Positions 24,646 to 33,105 of a stretch of 34,032 nucleotides of DNA are shown here, piece after piece. Made by a program: the position numbers and the translations under genes. How positions within the stretch are numbered: position 1 is the first letter of the stretch; each line of letters opens with the position of its first letter. The stretch is taken from positions 1 to 34,032 of the forward strand of contig CAJULA010000034.1 in assembly GCA_910587155.1 (NCBI GenBank), given 5' to 3'. Below the pieces are notes generated by a model. The model ran no database searches and was not told the origin of the DNA. It saw nothing but the letters and a program-made list of their open reading frames with translations. This DNA comes from an uncultured Lachnospiraceae bacterium. Its GTDB lineage: Bacteria; Bacillota; Clostridia; Lachnospirales; Lachnospiraceae.

Positions 24646-26157
24646 ATGATAAAATTCAGGAAAAAAGACGATTTTGCGGATGATACGCAGAAAGAACAGA
24701 AAGCAAAAAAACCGAAAAATCCTGCCAGACGGAAAAAAAGAATCAAAATGGCAGTGGCGCTGGTCATCGTGCTGGCCATCGCGGGAGGCGTTTTTGTCAG
24801 TTCCGGCAAAAAGAAAGAGGTTGCGCCCCAGATTATGGCGACTACGGTGACCCGCGGGGATGTGGAAACGATAGTCAGCACCAGCGGCGTGGTGGAAAGT
24901 GAAATTTCACAGATTTATTATGCGCCCATGGCTGCCAAAGTATCCGAACTGAATGTGGAGCTGGGAGATGCGGTCAGGGCGGGTGATATGCTGCTGTCTT
25001 ATGATACGGAAGACCTGGAATTCAAACAGAGATCCGATGCGCTGGAAGCACAGGCCAGCGAAAACAGCTATCAGAGCTCCATTGCCGAGAGCAATAAGCA
25101 GGAGGCCATCTACAACGAGTCCTCGGCGCAGCTTGCCAATGTGGAAGCGCTGATCGTCTTTCAGAAAGATCTGATCAAACAGTTTGAGTATTATGTGGAG
25201 GATGAAAAGACGGCAAAGAAGTTAAAGCTATATGATGAGAGATACCGTCTGAACCGCTGGATTAATAATCTGAATGTGCAGGCATACATAGAAGATACGG
25301 AAGGCGTCCATGTCTCTCAGGCACAGGCCATGAATGAACTGGAAGAGATCAATAAGAAACTGGAGGAACTGGAAGAAGACAAAGAACTGACCGAACTGGA
25401 ACGTACCATCGTGACACAGCAGGAAGTGCTGGCGGATCTGGAAACGATGCGGGACGAACTGAAATCTGACAAAAATTCTTCCGAAAACGGAATCCTGGAT
25501 CCCTATAAGAAAAAAGAATTGCAGGCCGTAGTGGAAAAAGGCAGGATTGCCGAGCAGCAGGCACAGGCTCATCTGGAAGAAGCGCTGGCAGGTATCAGGG
25601 CAGATTTTAACGGCATTATTACCGAACTGGATATCAATCAGGGATTCGTGACAGAAGCGGGCTCCAAACTGATGAAACTGGAGAGCAGCGACGCAGTACG
25701 GGTCAATATTTCGCTGTCCAAATATGATCTGTCCAAAGTAGCGCTGGGACAGAAGGCCGAGGTGGAGATTTCCGGGCAGACCTATGAAGGCACGGTGAGC
25801 AAAATCAACCGCATGGCGGAAAAAAACGATTCCGGCACGAGACTGGTGGCCGCAGAAGTCCATATAGAAAATCCGGATGATAATATTTATCTCGGCATTG
25901 AAGGCAAAGTAAAGATTATGGCACAGAAATCAGAAAACACACTGGTGATTCCCATTGCGGCCATTAATACGGATCAGAGCGGAGATTTCTGCTTTGTCGT
26001 CAGAGACGGGATTCTGGAACGCCATGATGTGGTCGCAGGTCTTTCCTCCGAAGACAGTATAGAGATTCTGGAAGGCCTGGAAGAGGGCGATATCGTCCTT
26101 ACGGATACTTCCATGGAACTGATGGAAGGCATGCAGATCGAGCCGCTGATCATGTGA
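24646..26157 (+). CDS. Membrane-fusion/adaptor protein of the HlyD/MacA family
   Basis: The 503-residue protein has a highly basic N-terminal tail, one membrane segment (about residues 35-53, MAVALVIVLAIAGGVFVSSG), a lipoyl/barrel-sandwich half (TVTRGDVETIVSTSGVVESE, then LNVELGDAVRAGDMLLSYD), a long charged coiled-coil hairpin (about 115-320), the returning lipoyl half (IRADFNGIITELDINQGF) and a beta-barrel/membrane-proximal end (VALGQKAEVEISGQTYEG, VIPIAAINTDQSGD). In Gram-positives such adaptors work without an outer-membrane partner. It lies between its ATPase and permease genes (gaps 3 and 9 bp). Confidence 0.92.
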   Translation: MIKFRKKDDFADDTQKEQKAKKPKNPARRKKRIKMAVALVIVLAIAGGVFVSSGKKKEVAPQIMATTVTRGDVETIVSTSGVVESEISQIYYAPMAAKVSELNVELGDAVRAGDMLLSYDTEDLEFKQRSDALEAQASENSYQSSIAESNKQEAIYNESSAQLANVEALIVFQKDLIKQFEYYVEDEKTAKKLKLYDERYRLNRWINNLNVQAYIEDTEGVHVSQAQAMNELEEINKKLEELEEDKELTELERTIVTQQEVLADLETMRDELKSDKNSSENGILDPYKKKELQAVVEKGRIAEQQAQAHLEEALAGIRADFNGIITELDINQGFVTEAGSKLMKLESSDAVRVNISLSKYDLSKVALGQKAEVEISGQTYEGTVSKINRMAEKNDSGTRLVAAEVHIENPDDNIYLGIEGKVKIMAQKSENTLVIPIAAINTDQSGDFCFVVRDGILERHDVVAGLSSEDSIEILEGLEEGDIVLTDTSMELMEGMQIEPLIM

Positions 26158-26166
26158 GGACAGGAT

Positions 26167-27387
26167 ATGGGACAGATATGGGAATTTATTAAAATCGCTC
26201 TGATGAATATCAGAAGCAACAAAGGCCGTTCCATCCTGACGATGCTGGGCATCATCATCGGTATTTCTTCCGTTATCCTGCTGATATCCATCGGCAACAG
26301 CGTAAAAAGCCAGATCAATGAAGAACTGAACGATATGGCAGGCGGACAGGTGTACCTCTATGTCAGCGACAGAGACAGTGACGGCGACTATCTGAGCTTC
26401 ACGGAAGACGATTTTGCACTGATCAAGGAAAAAATCCCCCATGTGGTGGGCGTGACTCCGCAATGGAACTACTGGGGCGCCACCGTAGCCAGCCGGAAAG
26501 GGGATACGGGTGTAGTCATCCAGGCGGGCAATCAATATCTGGAATACGCATCCAAAGATCCTTTTCTGCACGGCGGATACTTTACGCAGAATGATTATGA
26601 CGCAGGCAGGGATGTATGCGTGATTACAGAGAACGGAGCCAGACAGCTCTTTGGCACCTCCAATGTGGTCGGCATGACACTGGAAGTGACCATTTTCAAT
26701 GTATCCAGGGAAATGACCATTGTAGGTGTACGCAAAGACAGTGATTCCACCATGCTGAATATGATGAACGGAGAGCGTATCTATCTGGATATGCCGCTGT
26801 CGGTATTTGCCAATTTCGGATTTTATATCGGCGATATGAGTGATATGCTGATCATTGCGGAATCTTCCGAGTATTCCACGGAAATTGCCCAGAAAGGGAT
26901 TCAGCTTCTGGAAGCAAAATACAATGTCAGAGGAGAAAACCTCATCCAGGTGGATGACTTCAACGACTACATGTCGCAGATGAGCACCATCCTCAATTAC
27001 ATTACCTTGTTTGTGGCCTTCGTGGCGGCAATCTCTCTGCTGGTAGGCGGCATCGGTGTGATGAATATCATGCTTGTCTCCGTCACGGAGCGAACAAGGG
27101 AAATCGGTATCCGCAAAGCCCTGGGCGCCAGGACATCCTCCATTATGCTCCAGTTTTTATCCGAGTCGGCCATTATCACACTGGTAGGCGGCATCATCGG
27201 TATCCTGATCGGTATCGGCGGCGCCCAGCTGATATGCGGCGCCATTGGCTTTCATGCTTCCATAAATGTCGGCATCATCCTCATTGCCACACTTTTTTCC
27301 TCCGGCGTGGGCCTTTTCTTCGGCATCTACCCGGCCCGCAAAGCCGCAAAACTCAGCCCCATCGAGGCACTGCGCGTGATGTCATAA
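26167..27387 (+). CDS. MacB-like ABC permease (FtsX fold)
   Basis: The 406-residue permease has one N-terminal membrane helix (RSILTMLGIIIGISSVILLI), a large extracytoplasmic domain (about 45-275) and three C-terminal helices with the FtsX signature GGIGVMNIMLVSVTERTREI and IRKALGARTSSI, ending IYPARKAAKLSPIEALRVMS. This is the complete MacB_PCD plus FtsX layout except that the ATPase is a separate chain. It is the last gene of the operon, followed by a strong terminator. Confidence 0.94.
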   Translation: MGQIWEFIKIALMNIRSNKGRSILTMLGIIIGISSVILLISIGNSVKSQINEELNDMAGGQVYLYVSDRDSDGDYLSFTEDDFALIKEKIPHVVGVTPQWNYWGATVASRKGDTGVVIQAGNQYLEYASKDPFLHGGYFTQNDYDAGRDVCVITENGARQLFGTSNVVGMTLEVTIFNVSREMTIVGVRKDSDSTMLNMMNGERIYLDMPLSVFANFGFYIGDMSDMLIIAESSEYSTEIAQKGIQLLEAKYNVRGENLIQVDDFNDYMSQMSTILNYITLFVAFVAAISLLVGGIGVMNIMLVSVTERTREIGIRKALGARTSSIMLQFLSESAIITLVGGIIGILIGIGGAQLICGAIGFHASINVGIILIATLFSSGVGLFFGIYPARKAAKLSPIEALRVMS

Positions 27388-27452
27388 CAGAAACACAGAC
27401 CCTGATCCGCGACGCACAGAGCTCCTATGGAAAATACATTACCAGACACATA

Positions 27453-27499
27453 CCGCAGGGGACGGCAGGACAATTCCTGCCGCCTCCTGCGGCTCCATT
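27453..27499 (+). terminator. Strong intrinsic terminator after the export operon
   Basis: CCGCAGG (27453-27459) pairs with CCTGCGG (27486-27492) and CGGCAGG (27463-27469) with CCTGCCG (27476-27482); the three bases between add a G-C and a G-T pair with one mismatch. The loop is ACAATT, and CTCCATTTT follows. Confidence 0.8.
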
Positions 27500-27564
27500 T
27501 TGCCCCATTACCGACACCGCCTCCCCATAGAACACCTTCTTCTCAGAATTTGGCAAATATTCCA

Positions 27565-27593
27565 TAGACACAAAAAAATTCCTATTGTATAAT
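27565..27593 (+). promoter_or_regulatory. Promoter for the YcxB-tsaE operon
   Basis: TAGACA (27565-27570) and a perfect TATAAT (27588-27593) are separated by 17 bp. Transcription would begin near 27600, giving a leader of about 330 nt that includes the 121-bp repeats. Confidence 0.75.
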
Positions 27594-27630
27594 GTACACG
27601 AAAACACTGAGCAGTGCGAAAATTGCCACA

Positions 27631-27912
27631 GGCAAAATGCCTGCTTGCAGGCAGGTTTGCCTGAGACAATTTTCATAGGGCGAAGCCCGTGAGCGAAGGT
27701 GCGAAGCACCGAAGCGGGCACTGCGGAGAAAAGGTAAGGCAAAAAAGTGAAGACAAAATGCCTGCTTGCAGGCAGGTTTGCCTGAGACAATTTTCATAGG
27801 GCGAAGCCCGTGAGCGAAGGTGCGAAGCACCGAAGCGGGCACTGCGGAGAAAAGGTAAGGCAAAAAAGTGAAGGCAAAAAGCCTGCTTGCAGGCAGATTT
27901 GCCTGAGACAAT
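27631..27912 (+). repeat. 121-bp tandem repeat, 2.3 copies, in the leader of the YcxB operon
   Basis: Copies lie at 27631-27751, 27752-27872 and (partial, 40 bp) 27873-27912. Copies 1 and 2 differ at one base; the partial copy has three differences from copy 1 or fewer, depending on alignment. Each unit holds TGCCTGC-TT-GCAGGCA, GGGC-GAA-GCCC and GGTGC-GAA-GCACC hairpins, the last enclosed by GCCCG and CGGGC. The units are non-coding: 121 is not a multiple of 3, and both strands show only shadow frames. The third copy breaks off at the YcxB ribosome site. Confidence 0.9.
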
Positions 27913-27928
27913 AGAAAGGATTTTCTCA

Positions 27929-28411
27929 ATGAGGGAACTGGAATTTCAGACCAGGATCACAACCAACATTCTGTTTGATTATATGCTGCGCCACACGTAT
28001 AACAGTCCTTCCGGTATATTGGGAAGCGGTATCGGCGCCGTTTTTGTTGTGGCGTTTTTTGGCACGCAGAATTTTCTATATCTCCTGGCAGGTATTGTGC
28101 TGCTTCTTTATCTTCCGTGCAGCCTATATATCAGTTCCCTGAAGCAGATGCAGCGTACGCCGGCATTTAAAGAGCCGCTCTGTTACAGGATTACAGAGGA
28201 AGGTATTACGGTGACACAGGGAGAGGCAAGTCAGCTTCAGAAATGGGAAAATATGTACAGGGCGGTTTCTACCAGAAGCAGTATTATCATATATAATACG
28301 AAAGTGAATGCGTGGATTTTTCCGCGCAGTGACATGGGCGCCATGACACCTAGGGTGATCGAGATGATTTCCACACATTTGCCCGCAGACAAAGTGAAAA
28401 TACGGTGGTAA
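27929..28411 (+). CDS. YcxB-like membrane protein
   Basis: The 160-residue product has two adjacent membrane helices (about 30-70: GSGIGAVFVVAFFGTQNFLY, LLAGIVLLLYLPCSLYI) and a C-terminal cytosolic domain with CYRITEEGITVTQGEASQLQ, KWENMYRAVSTRSSIIIY and an amphipathic end, the pattern of YcxB-like proteins. The function of the family is unknown. AGAAAGGA precedes the ATG and lies in a small hairpin (AGAAA-GGAT-TTTCT, 27913-27926) that could partly hide the ribosome site. One base separates its stop from the tsaE start. Confidence 0.78.
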   Translation: MRELEFQTRITTNILFDYMLRHTYNSPSGILGSGIGAVFVVAFFGTQNFLYLLAGIVLLLYLPCSLYISSLKQMQRTPAFKEPLCYRITEEGITVTQGEASQLQKWENMYRAVSTRSSIIIYNTKVNAWIFPRSDMGAMTPRVIEMISTHLPADKVKIRW

Positions 28412-28412
28412 T

Positions 28413-28871
28413 ATGATATATGAGACAAGGAGTGCTAGGGAGACGTTTGCGCTGGGACAGCGTATCGGCCGGGAGGCAGCAGCGGGCAGTATTTATACTC
28501 TGACAGGGGATCTTGGTGTGGGCAAGACAGTGCTGACGCAGGGGGTGGCTGACGGACTGGGGATTACAGAGACAGTCTGCAGTCCGACGTTTACCATTAT
28601 GCAGGTATATGAAGGCGGCAGGCTGCCTTTTTACCATTTTGACGTATACCGGATCGGCGATGTGGAAGAGATGGAGGAGATCGGTTATGAAGACTGCTTT
28701 TACGGCGGCGGCATCTGTCTGATTGAATGGGCGGAACTGATTTCTGATATTTTGCCCGGGGACTGTATTTCTATCCGCATTGAAAAGGATATGGCCCAGG
28801 GATTTGATTACAGAAAGATTACGATTGATACACCGGCGAATCAGAAGATTTTCCGGGATGACGATATCTGA
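28413..28871 (+). CDS. tsaE: tRNA threonylcarbamoyladenosine biosynthesis ATPase TsaE
   Basis: The 152-residue protein contains Walker A GDLGVGKT (residues 32-39), CSPTFTIMQVYEGG, the conserved FYHFDVYRIGDVEEMEEIGY and IEWAELI. TsaE drives turnover of the TsaB-TsaD complex that transfers threonylcarbamoyl to A37 of ANN-decoding tRNAs (t6A). It starts one base after the YcxB-like gene without a strong ribosome site, so its translation is probably coupled. tsaB follows after 34 bp. Confidence 0.96.
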   Translation: MIYETRSARETFALGQRIGREAAAGSIYTLTGDLGVGKTVLTQGVADGLGITETVCSPTFTIMQVYEGGRLPFYHFDVYRIGDVEEMEEIGYEDCFYGGGICLIEWAELISDILPGDCISIRIEKDMAQGFDYRKITIDTPANQKIFRDDDI

Positions 28872-28905
28872 TGAAAGACGTTGACTGCCATGAGGAAAGC
28901 AGACT

Positions 28906-29637
28906 ATGAAAATATTGGCATTGGACAGCTCGGGGCTGACGGCGTCCGTGGCTGTCATAGAGGATGACAAGCTGACAGCGGAATACAGCGTTAATTATAA
29001 AAAAACGCATTCGCAGACACTGATACCGATGCTGGATGCGGTGCGTGGCATGACGGAACTGGATCTTGGCAGTATTGACGCCATTGCGGTGGCGGCCGGA
29101 CCGGGCTCCTTTACGGGCCTTAGGATCGGAAGCGCTACGGTGAAGGGGCTGGGGCTGGTGATGGGATGTCCCGTCATCCCTGTTCCTACGGTAGACGGAC
29201 TGGCCTATCAGATGTACGGGACAGACAAACTGATCTGTCCCATCATGGATGCAAGACGCAGTCAGGTATATACGGGACTCTATGAGTTCCGGAGAGAAGG
29301 CATGGACAATCCGGCTGTCTATTCGCTCGCCATTCTGCGAGAACAGTGCGCCGTATCGGTAGAAGAGATTGCCCGCTGCTGCAATGAGACGGGCCGGGAG
29401 GTTATCTTTCTGGGAGACGGTGTGCCCGTTTACCGGGAAATGCTCCGCCGCCTTATGCGGGTGCCGTATTCCTTTGCGCCTGCACACCGGAGAATGCAGA
29501 GCGCCGCGGCGGTCGGCGTTTACGCCCAGGTACTTTACCGCAAGGGCATTTACGAAAGTGCGGCGGCGCATTCCCCCAGGTATCTGCGTCTGTCGCAGGC
29601 GGAGCGGGAAAAACTGGAAAAAGAAGGCAGGGTATGA
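28906..29637 (+). CDS. tsaB: tRNA threonylcarbamoyladenosine biosynthesis protein TsaB
   Basis: The 243-residue protein opens MKILALDSSGLTASVAVIED and carries AIAVAAGPGSFTGLRIGSAT, VIPVPTVDGLAYQ and ICPIMDARRSQVYTGLYEF, the ASKHA-fold landmarks of TsaB, the non-catalytic partner of TsaD. AGGAAAG lies before the ATG. It is co-transcribed with tsaE upstream and rimI downstream (1-bp gap). Confidence 0.96.
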   Translation: MKILALDSSGLTASVAVIEDDKLTAEYSVNYKKTHSQTLIPMLDAVRGMTELDLGSIDAIAVAAGPGSFTGLRIGSATVKGLGLVMGCPVIPVPTVDGLAYQMYGTDKLICPIMDARRSQVYTGLYEFRREGMDNPAVYSLAILREQCAVSVEEIARCCNETGREVIFLGDGVPVYREMLRRLMRVPYSFAPAHRRMQSAAAVGVYAQVLYRKGIYESAAAHSPRYLRLSQAEREKLEKEGRV

Positions 29638-29638
29638 T

Positions 29639-30094
29639 ATGATACGCAGAATGGAAGCAGGAGATCTGAAAGAAATTGCTGCCCTGGAACAGATCTGTTT
29701 TTCCGTACCCTGGTCGGAGAGCGCATTTCGCAGGACGATTGCGAGGCCGGAGTACAGATACCTTGTAGAGACGGAAAATGGCCGGATCGTAGGATACGGC
29801 GGCCTTCTTATGATCGGAGAGGAGGGGGACATTATCAGTATTGCGGTTCGTCCGGACAGCAGAAACAGGCGGATCGGCCGCAGACTGCTGGAAGAACTGC
29901 TGCAAAGGGGAAGAGAAGAAGGCGTATGTGCGTTTACCCTGGAAGTGCGGGTCAGCAATGCGCCTGCCATCCATCTGTATGAAAGAGCCGGCTTTGCGGC
30001 GGTGGGAGTCAGACCCGGATATTATGAAAAGCCGCGGGAAGATGCACTGATCATGTGGAAAAGACCGGCAGGAGATGGAACAATTACCACATAA
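29639..30094 (+). CDS. rimI: Ribosomal-protein-alanine N-acetyltransferase RimI
   Basis: The 151-residue GNAT protein shows MEAGDLKEIAALEQICFSVP, IVGYGGLLMIGEEGDIISIA, the acetyl-CoA loop VRPDSRNRRIGRRLLEELL and LEVRVSNAPAIHLYERAGF. RimI acetylates the N-terminal alanine of ribosomal protein S18 in Escherichia coli and may have wider substrates. The start at 29639 directly follows the tsaB stop; the frame is open upstream but only as an overlap. Its place between tsaB and tsaD is typical of Clostridia. Confidence 0.94.
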   Translation: MIRRMEAGDLKEIAALEQICFSVPWSESAFRRTIARPEYRYLVETENGRIVGYGGLLMIGEEGDIISIAVRPDSRNRRIGRRLLEELLQRGREEGVCAFTLEVRVSNAPAIHLYERAGFAAVGVRPGYYEKPREDALIMWKRPAGDGTITT

Positions 30095-30147
30095 TCTGAG
30101 AACGACAGATGGTATACTTTTCTGGTATGGGTATATGTGAGGCATGG

Positions 30148-30167
30148 AAGAAAAACTGGTTTTTCTT
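30148..30167. other. A/T-rich hairpin between rimI and the Zn-ribbon gene
   Basis: AAGAAAAA (30148-30155) pairs with TTTTTCTT (30160-30167) around CTGG. It could act as a weak terminator or a processing signal; the stem is almost free of G-C pairs and no separate promoter was found before 30207. Confidence 0.35.
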
Positions 30168-30206
30168 TTCGGCTTCGCAGCGTACAAATAGAGAGGAGGA
30201 AAAAGT

Positions 30207-30455
30207 ATGCGGAAGTTTTCAGAACAGGAAAGCAGATGCCTGACAGAAGTCAGATGCAACTGCTGCGGACGTAAGATGATGATAAGAAATGGTATCGTGG
30301 AAGAAGGATGTGTCTGTCTTAATGTGCCATTCGGCTTTTTTTCCGAGAAAGACGGACAGATACATCATTTTGATCTGTGCGAGGCCTGTTATGACAGGAT
30401 GATCGCGGATTTCCAGATACCGGTGGAAATGGAAGAAGCCACAGAGCTGATCTGA
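30207..30455 (+). CDS. Small Zn-ribbon-like hypothetical protein
   Basis: The 82-residue product has two cysteine knuckles, C17-N-C-C20 (RCNCCGRKM) and C58-E-A-C61 (DLCEACYD), which should bind one zinc, with a beta-rich centre and a C-terminal acidic tail. GAGAGGAGG lies before the ATG, a strong ribosome site. I do not recognise a named family. Its conserved-looking position inside a t6A/RNase Z gene cluster hints at a link with tRNA or translation, but that is inference only. Confidence 0.7.
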   Translation: MRKFSEQESRCLTEVRCNCCGRKMMIRNGIVEEGCVCLNVPFGFFSEKDGQIHHFDLCEACYDRMIADFQIPVEMEEATELI

Positions 30456-30547
30456 TTTTTTTGTGTTCAGGATATTTTTATTTTATATGGAGGTGCAGAA
30501 AAAAACGGGCGGTTCATGACTGTCAGACAGGAAGAGACGGAGATTTT

Positions 30548-31459
30548 ATGCTGGATATTTGTTTGCTTGGAACAGGGGGGATGATGCCACTGCCTTACAG
30601 GTGGCTGACCTCCATGATGGTAAGGTATAATGGGATGAGCCTGCTTGTTGACTGTGGAGAGGGAACACAGATAGCGCTGAAAGAAAAAGGATGGAGCCCC
30701 AAGCCCATTGATGTGATCTGTTTTACGCATTATCATGCGGATCATATCAGCGGGCTGCCGGGGATGCTACTGACGATGGGAAATGCGGAGCGCACCGCGC
30801 CGCTGACGCTGATCGGCCCCAGGGGGCTGGCGAGAGTAGTGAATTCGCTGCGGGTCATTGCGCCGGAACTGCCTTTTGAAATGATATACAAAGAAATCAA
30901 CGGACCCCAGGAGTGTTTTACTGAGGGAGGCATACGGATTGAAACGTTTCGTGTCAATCATAATGTGCCTTGTTACGGCTACAGTCTCAGTATTGACCGG
31001 ATCGGTAAATTCCAGCTGGAGAAGGCACTGGCACTGGGAATAGAAAAGCGGTACTGGAACCGCCTGCAAAAGGGGGAGACAATTGAGACAAGCGAAGGTG
31101 TTTTCACGCCGGACATGGTTCTTGGCGCTCCCAGAAAAGGACTGAAGGTTACGTATGTGACTGATACACGCCCGACGGAAGGGATTGTGGAGCATGCAAA
31201 GGGCAGCGACCTGTTTATCTGCGAAGGGATGTACGGCGAGCCGGAAAAGAAAGAGAAGGCGAAAGAGTATAAACATATGACTTTCTATGAGGCGGCAAAG
31301 CTGGCGAGAAAGGCACAGGTGAAAGAACTGTGGCTGACTCATTACAGCCCTTCTCTTGTGCGGGCCGAGGACTTTATGCCGGAAGTCAGACGCATTTTCC
31401 CGGCGGCCTGTGCGGGAAAAGACGGCAAGACAGTGGAACTGACTTATGAAGATGCGTAA
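30548..31459 (+). CDS. rnz: Ribonuclease Z-like metallo-beta-lactamase protein
   Basis: The 303-residue protein opens with LGTGGMMPLPYRWLTSMMV, has VDCGEGTQIALKEKGW and the metal motif FTHYHADHISG (His61, His63, Asp65, His66), later NHNVPCYGYSL, VTYVTDTRP and LTHYSPS, all typical of tRNase Z, which cleaves the 3' trailer of tRNA precursors. An in-frame ATG at 30461 has no support; homology starts at 30548. The tRNA gene at the right edge lacks an encoded CCA, as expected where RNase Z and CCA addition finish tRNAs. Confidence 0.9.
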   Translation: MLDICLLGTGGMMPLPYRWLTSMMVRYNGMSLLVDCGEGTQIALKEKGWSPKPIDVICFTHYHADHISGLPGMLLTMGNAERTAPLTLIGPRGLARVVNSLRVIAPELPFEMIYKEINGPQECFTEGGIRIETFRVNHNVPCYGYSLSIDRIGKFQLEKALALGIEKRYWNRLQKGETIETSEGVFTPDMVLGAPRKGLKVTYVTDTRPTEGIVEHAKGSDLFICEGMYGEPEKKEKAKEYKHMTFYEAAKLARKAQVKELWLTHYSPSLVRAEDFMPEVRRIFPAACAGKDGKTVELTYEDA

Positions 31460-31488
31460 AAGGGATAGAAAAGGATGTGGGGAAACAT

Positions 31489-32061
31489 ATGAAACGATCG
31501 AAGGGTATCAGGGGGATGCTTGTATTCCTTTTTCTGATCTGTCTGCTGGTGGGATATTATTTTTATCTTTCCAATAAAGTCGGCGGAGATGAGGAGGAGG
31601 CGGAAATCACGAAGGTGCAGGAAGCCCTTTTGCGTGATCTGTCCAGAAACTATCCTGCGTCGCCCAAAGAAGTACTTCGCTATTACAGCGACCTTCTGCA
31701 GTGTCTCTATAATGAACCATGCTCGGAGGAAGAACTGGAACAGCTTGCGGACAAGGCGATGGAACTGTGCGACGCCGATCTTGTATCCTATCAGTCGGGA
31801 GAGTTTATCAACCGGCTTAAAAGCGATGTGAAAACATATAAAGACCAGGATATCCAGATATCCAGCTATAAAACCTCTTCCAGTACGGACGTGGAATATT
31901 TTACAAAAGACGGGAAGGAATGCGCCAGCCTGTTCTGCTCTTATACCCTGCGGAAGGGAACTACGCTGCAGGTATTGGAGGAAGTATTCATCATGCGCAA
32001 AGATGAGGATGGGCACTGGAAAATATTTGGCTGGGACGAGGCGGCTGCCGTGAAAGAATGA
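31489..32061 (+). CDS. Membrane-anchored hypothetical protein (possibly DUF6715)
   Basis: The 190-residue product has an N-terminal anchor (GMLVFLFLICLLVGYYFYL, residues about 9-27), an acidic linker and a soluble domain with SRNYPASPKEVLRYYSDLLQ, ELCDADLVSYQSGEFINRL and a final VFIMRKDEDGHWKIFGWDE that looks like the last strands of an NTF2-like fold. The start at 31489 follows GGGGA; a GTG at 31477 is possible. The family name is from memory and uncertain. It lies in the tsa gene cluster, 21 bp before tsaD. Confidence 0.75.
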   Translation: MKRSKGIRGMLVFLFLICLLVGYYFYLSNKVGGDEEEAEITKVQEALLRDLSRNYPASPKEVLRYYSDLLQCLYNEPCSEEELEQLADKAMELCDADLVSYQSGEFINRLKSDVKTYKDQDIQISSYKTSSSTDVEYFTKDGKECASLFCSYTLRKGTTLQVLEEVFIMRKDEDGHWKIFGWDEAAAVKE

Positions 32062-32082
32062 AGAGGCCGGAAGGAAGAGACT

Positions 32083-33105
32083 ATGAATGAAAAAATCAGG
32101 ATTCTGGCGATAGAAAGCTCCTGTGACGAGACAGCGGCCGCTGTGGTGGAGAACGGCCGCCTGGTTTTGTCCAATATTATCTTTTCCCAGATAGAATTGC
32201 ACAAGTGCTACGGTGGGGTAGTGCCGGAGATTGCATCGAGGAAACACATCGAAAAGATCAGCCAGGTGATTACGTCCGCGCTGACTGAGGCAGGGATGGC
32301 TTTGCAGGAACTGGACGCGGTGGCCGTAACCTATGGACCGGGTCTGGTAGGGCCGCTGCTTGTAGGAGTCTCTGCGGCAAAAGCGATCTGCTTTGCGGCG
32401 GGCCTTCCACTGATTGGTATCCACCATATAGAGGGGCATATCAGTGCCAATTATATAGAGAATAAAGATTTGGAGCCGCCTTTTCTTACGCTTGTAGTAT
32501 CCGGCGGACATACGCACCTGGTGATCGTCAGAAACTATGGGGAATATGAAGTGGTGGGGCAAACGAGAGATGATGCGGCCGGGGAGGCTTTTGACAAGGT
32601 GGCCCGGGCCATCGGCCTGGGGTATCCGGGAGGGCCGCAGATTGACCGTCTCTCCGGAGAAGGAAATCCGGATGCCATTCGTTTCCCGCGGGCGAAAGTG
32701 GAAGGGGCGCCTTATGATTTCAGCTTTAGTGGCCTGAAATCATCCGTTCTCAATTATTTAAACACTTGTGAGATGAAAGGCGAGAGCGTTAACCGGGCAG
32801 ATGTGGCGGCATCCTTCCAAAAGGCAGTCATTGATGTGCTGGTAGAGCATGCGATGGAAGCGGCAGAGGATTTCGGATTGCCGCGGCTTGCCATTGCCGG
32901 CGGTGTGGCCTCCAATTCTTCTCTGCGCGAGGCTTTTGCCCATGCATGTACGCAGCGGGGGATTGCCTTTTATCATCCGTCGCCGGTTTTCTGTACGGAT
33001 AATGCGGCCATGATTGGAGCGGCAGCCTATTATGAATATAAGAAAGGACAAAGAAGCGGTCTTGACCTGAATGCGGTGCCCAATCTGAAGCTGGGAGAGA
33101 GATGA
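32083..33105 (+). CDS. tsaD: tRNA N6-adenosine threonylcarbamoyltransferase TsaD
   Basis: The 340-residue catalytic subunit of t6A synthesis shows LAIESSCDETAAAVV, YGGVVPEIASRKHIE, VTYGPGLVGPLLVG, the metal-binding IHHIEGH (His115 and His119), FLTLVVSGGHTHL, GYPGGPQIDRL, FSFSGLKS and the late Asp in FCTDNAAMIG. It acts with TsaB and TsaE encoded upstream; the threonylcarbamoyl-AMP synthase TsaC is not in the window. Its stop overlaps the ispD start as ATGA. Confidence 0.98.
   Translation: MNEKIRILAIESSCDETAAAVVENGRLVLSNIIFSQIELHKCYGGVVPEIASRKHIEKISQVITSALTEAGMALQELDAVAVTYGPGLVGPLLVGVSAAKAICFAAGLPLIGIHHIEGHISANYIENKDLEPPFLTLVVSGGHTHLVIVRNYGEYEVVGQTRDDAAGEAFDKVARAIGLGYPGGPQIDRLSGEGNPDAIRFPRAKVEGAPYDFSFSGLKSSVLNYLNTCEMKGESVNRADVAASFQKAVIDVLVEHAMEAAEDFGLPRLAIAGGVASNSSLREAFAHACTQRGIAFYHPSPVFCTDNAAMIGAAAYYEYKKGQRSGLDLNAVPNLKLGER

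Noticed and set aside
27631..27912. The 121-bp tandem repeat as a CRISPR array
   Set aside because: The copies are contiguous without variable spacers and there are no cas genes in the window.
27425..27929. Minus-strand open frames through the 121-bp repeat (containing segments such as KIVSGKPACKQAFC)
   Set aside because: The repeat length is not a multiple of 3, so the same DNA is read in different frames in successive copies; nothing suggests coding use.
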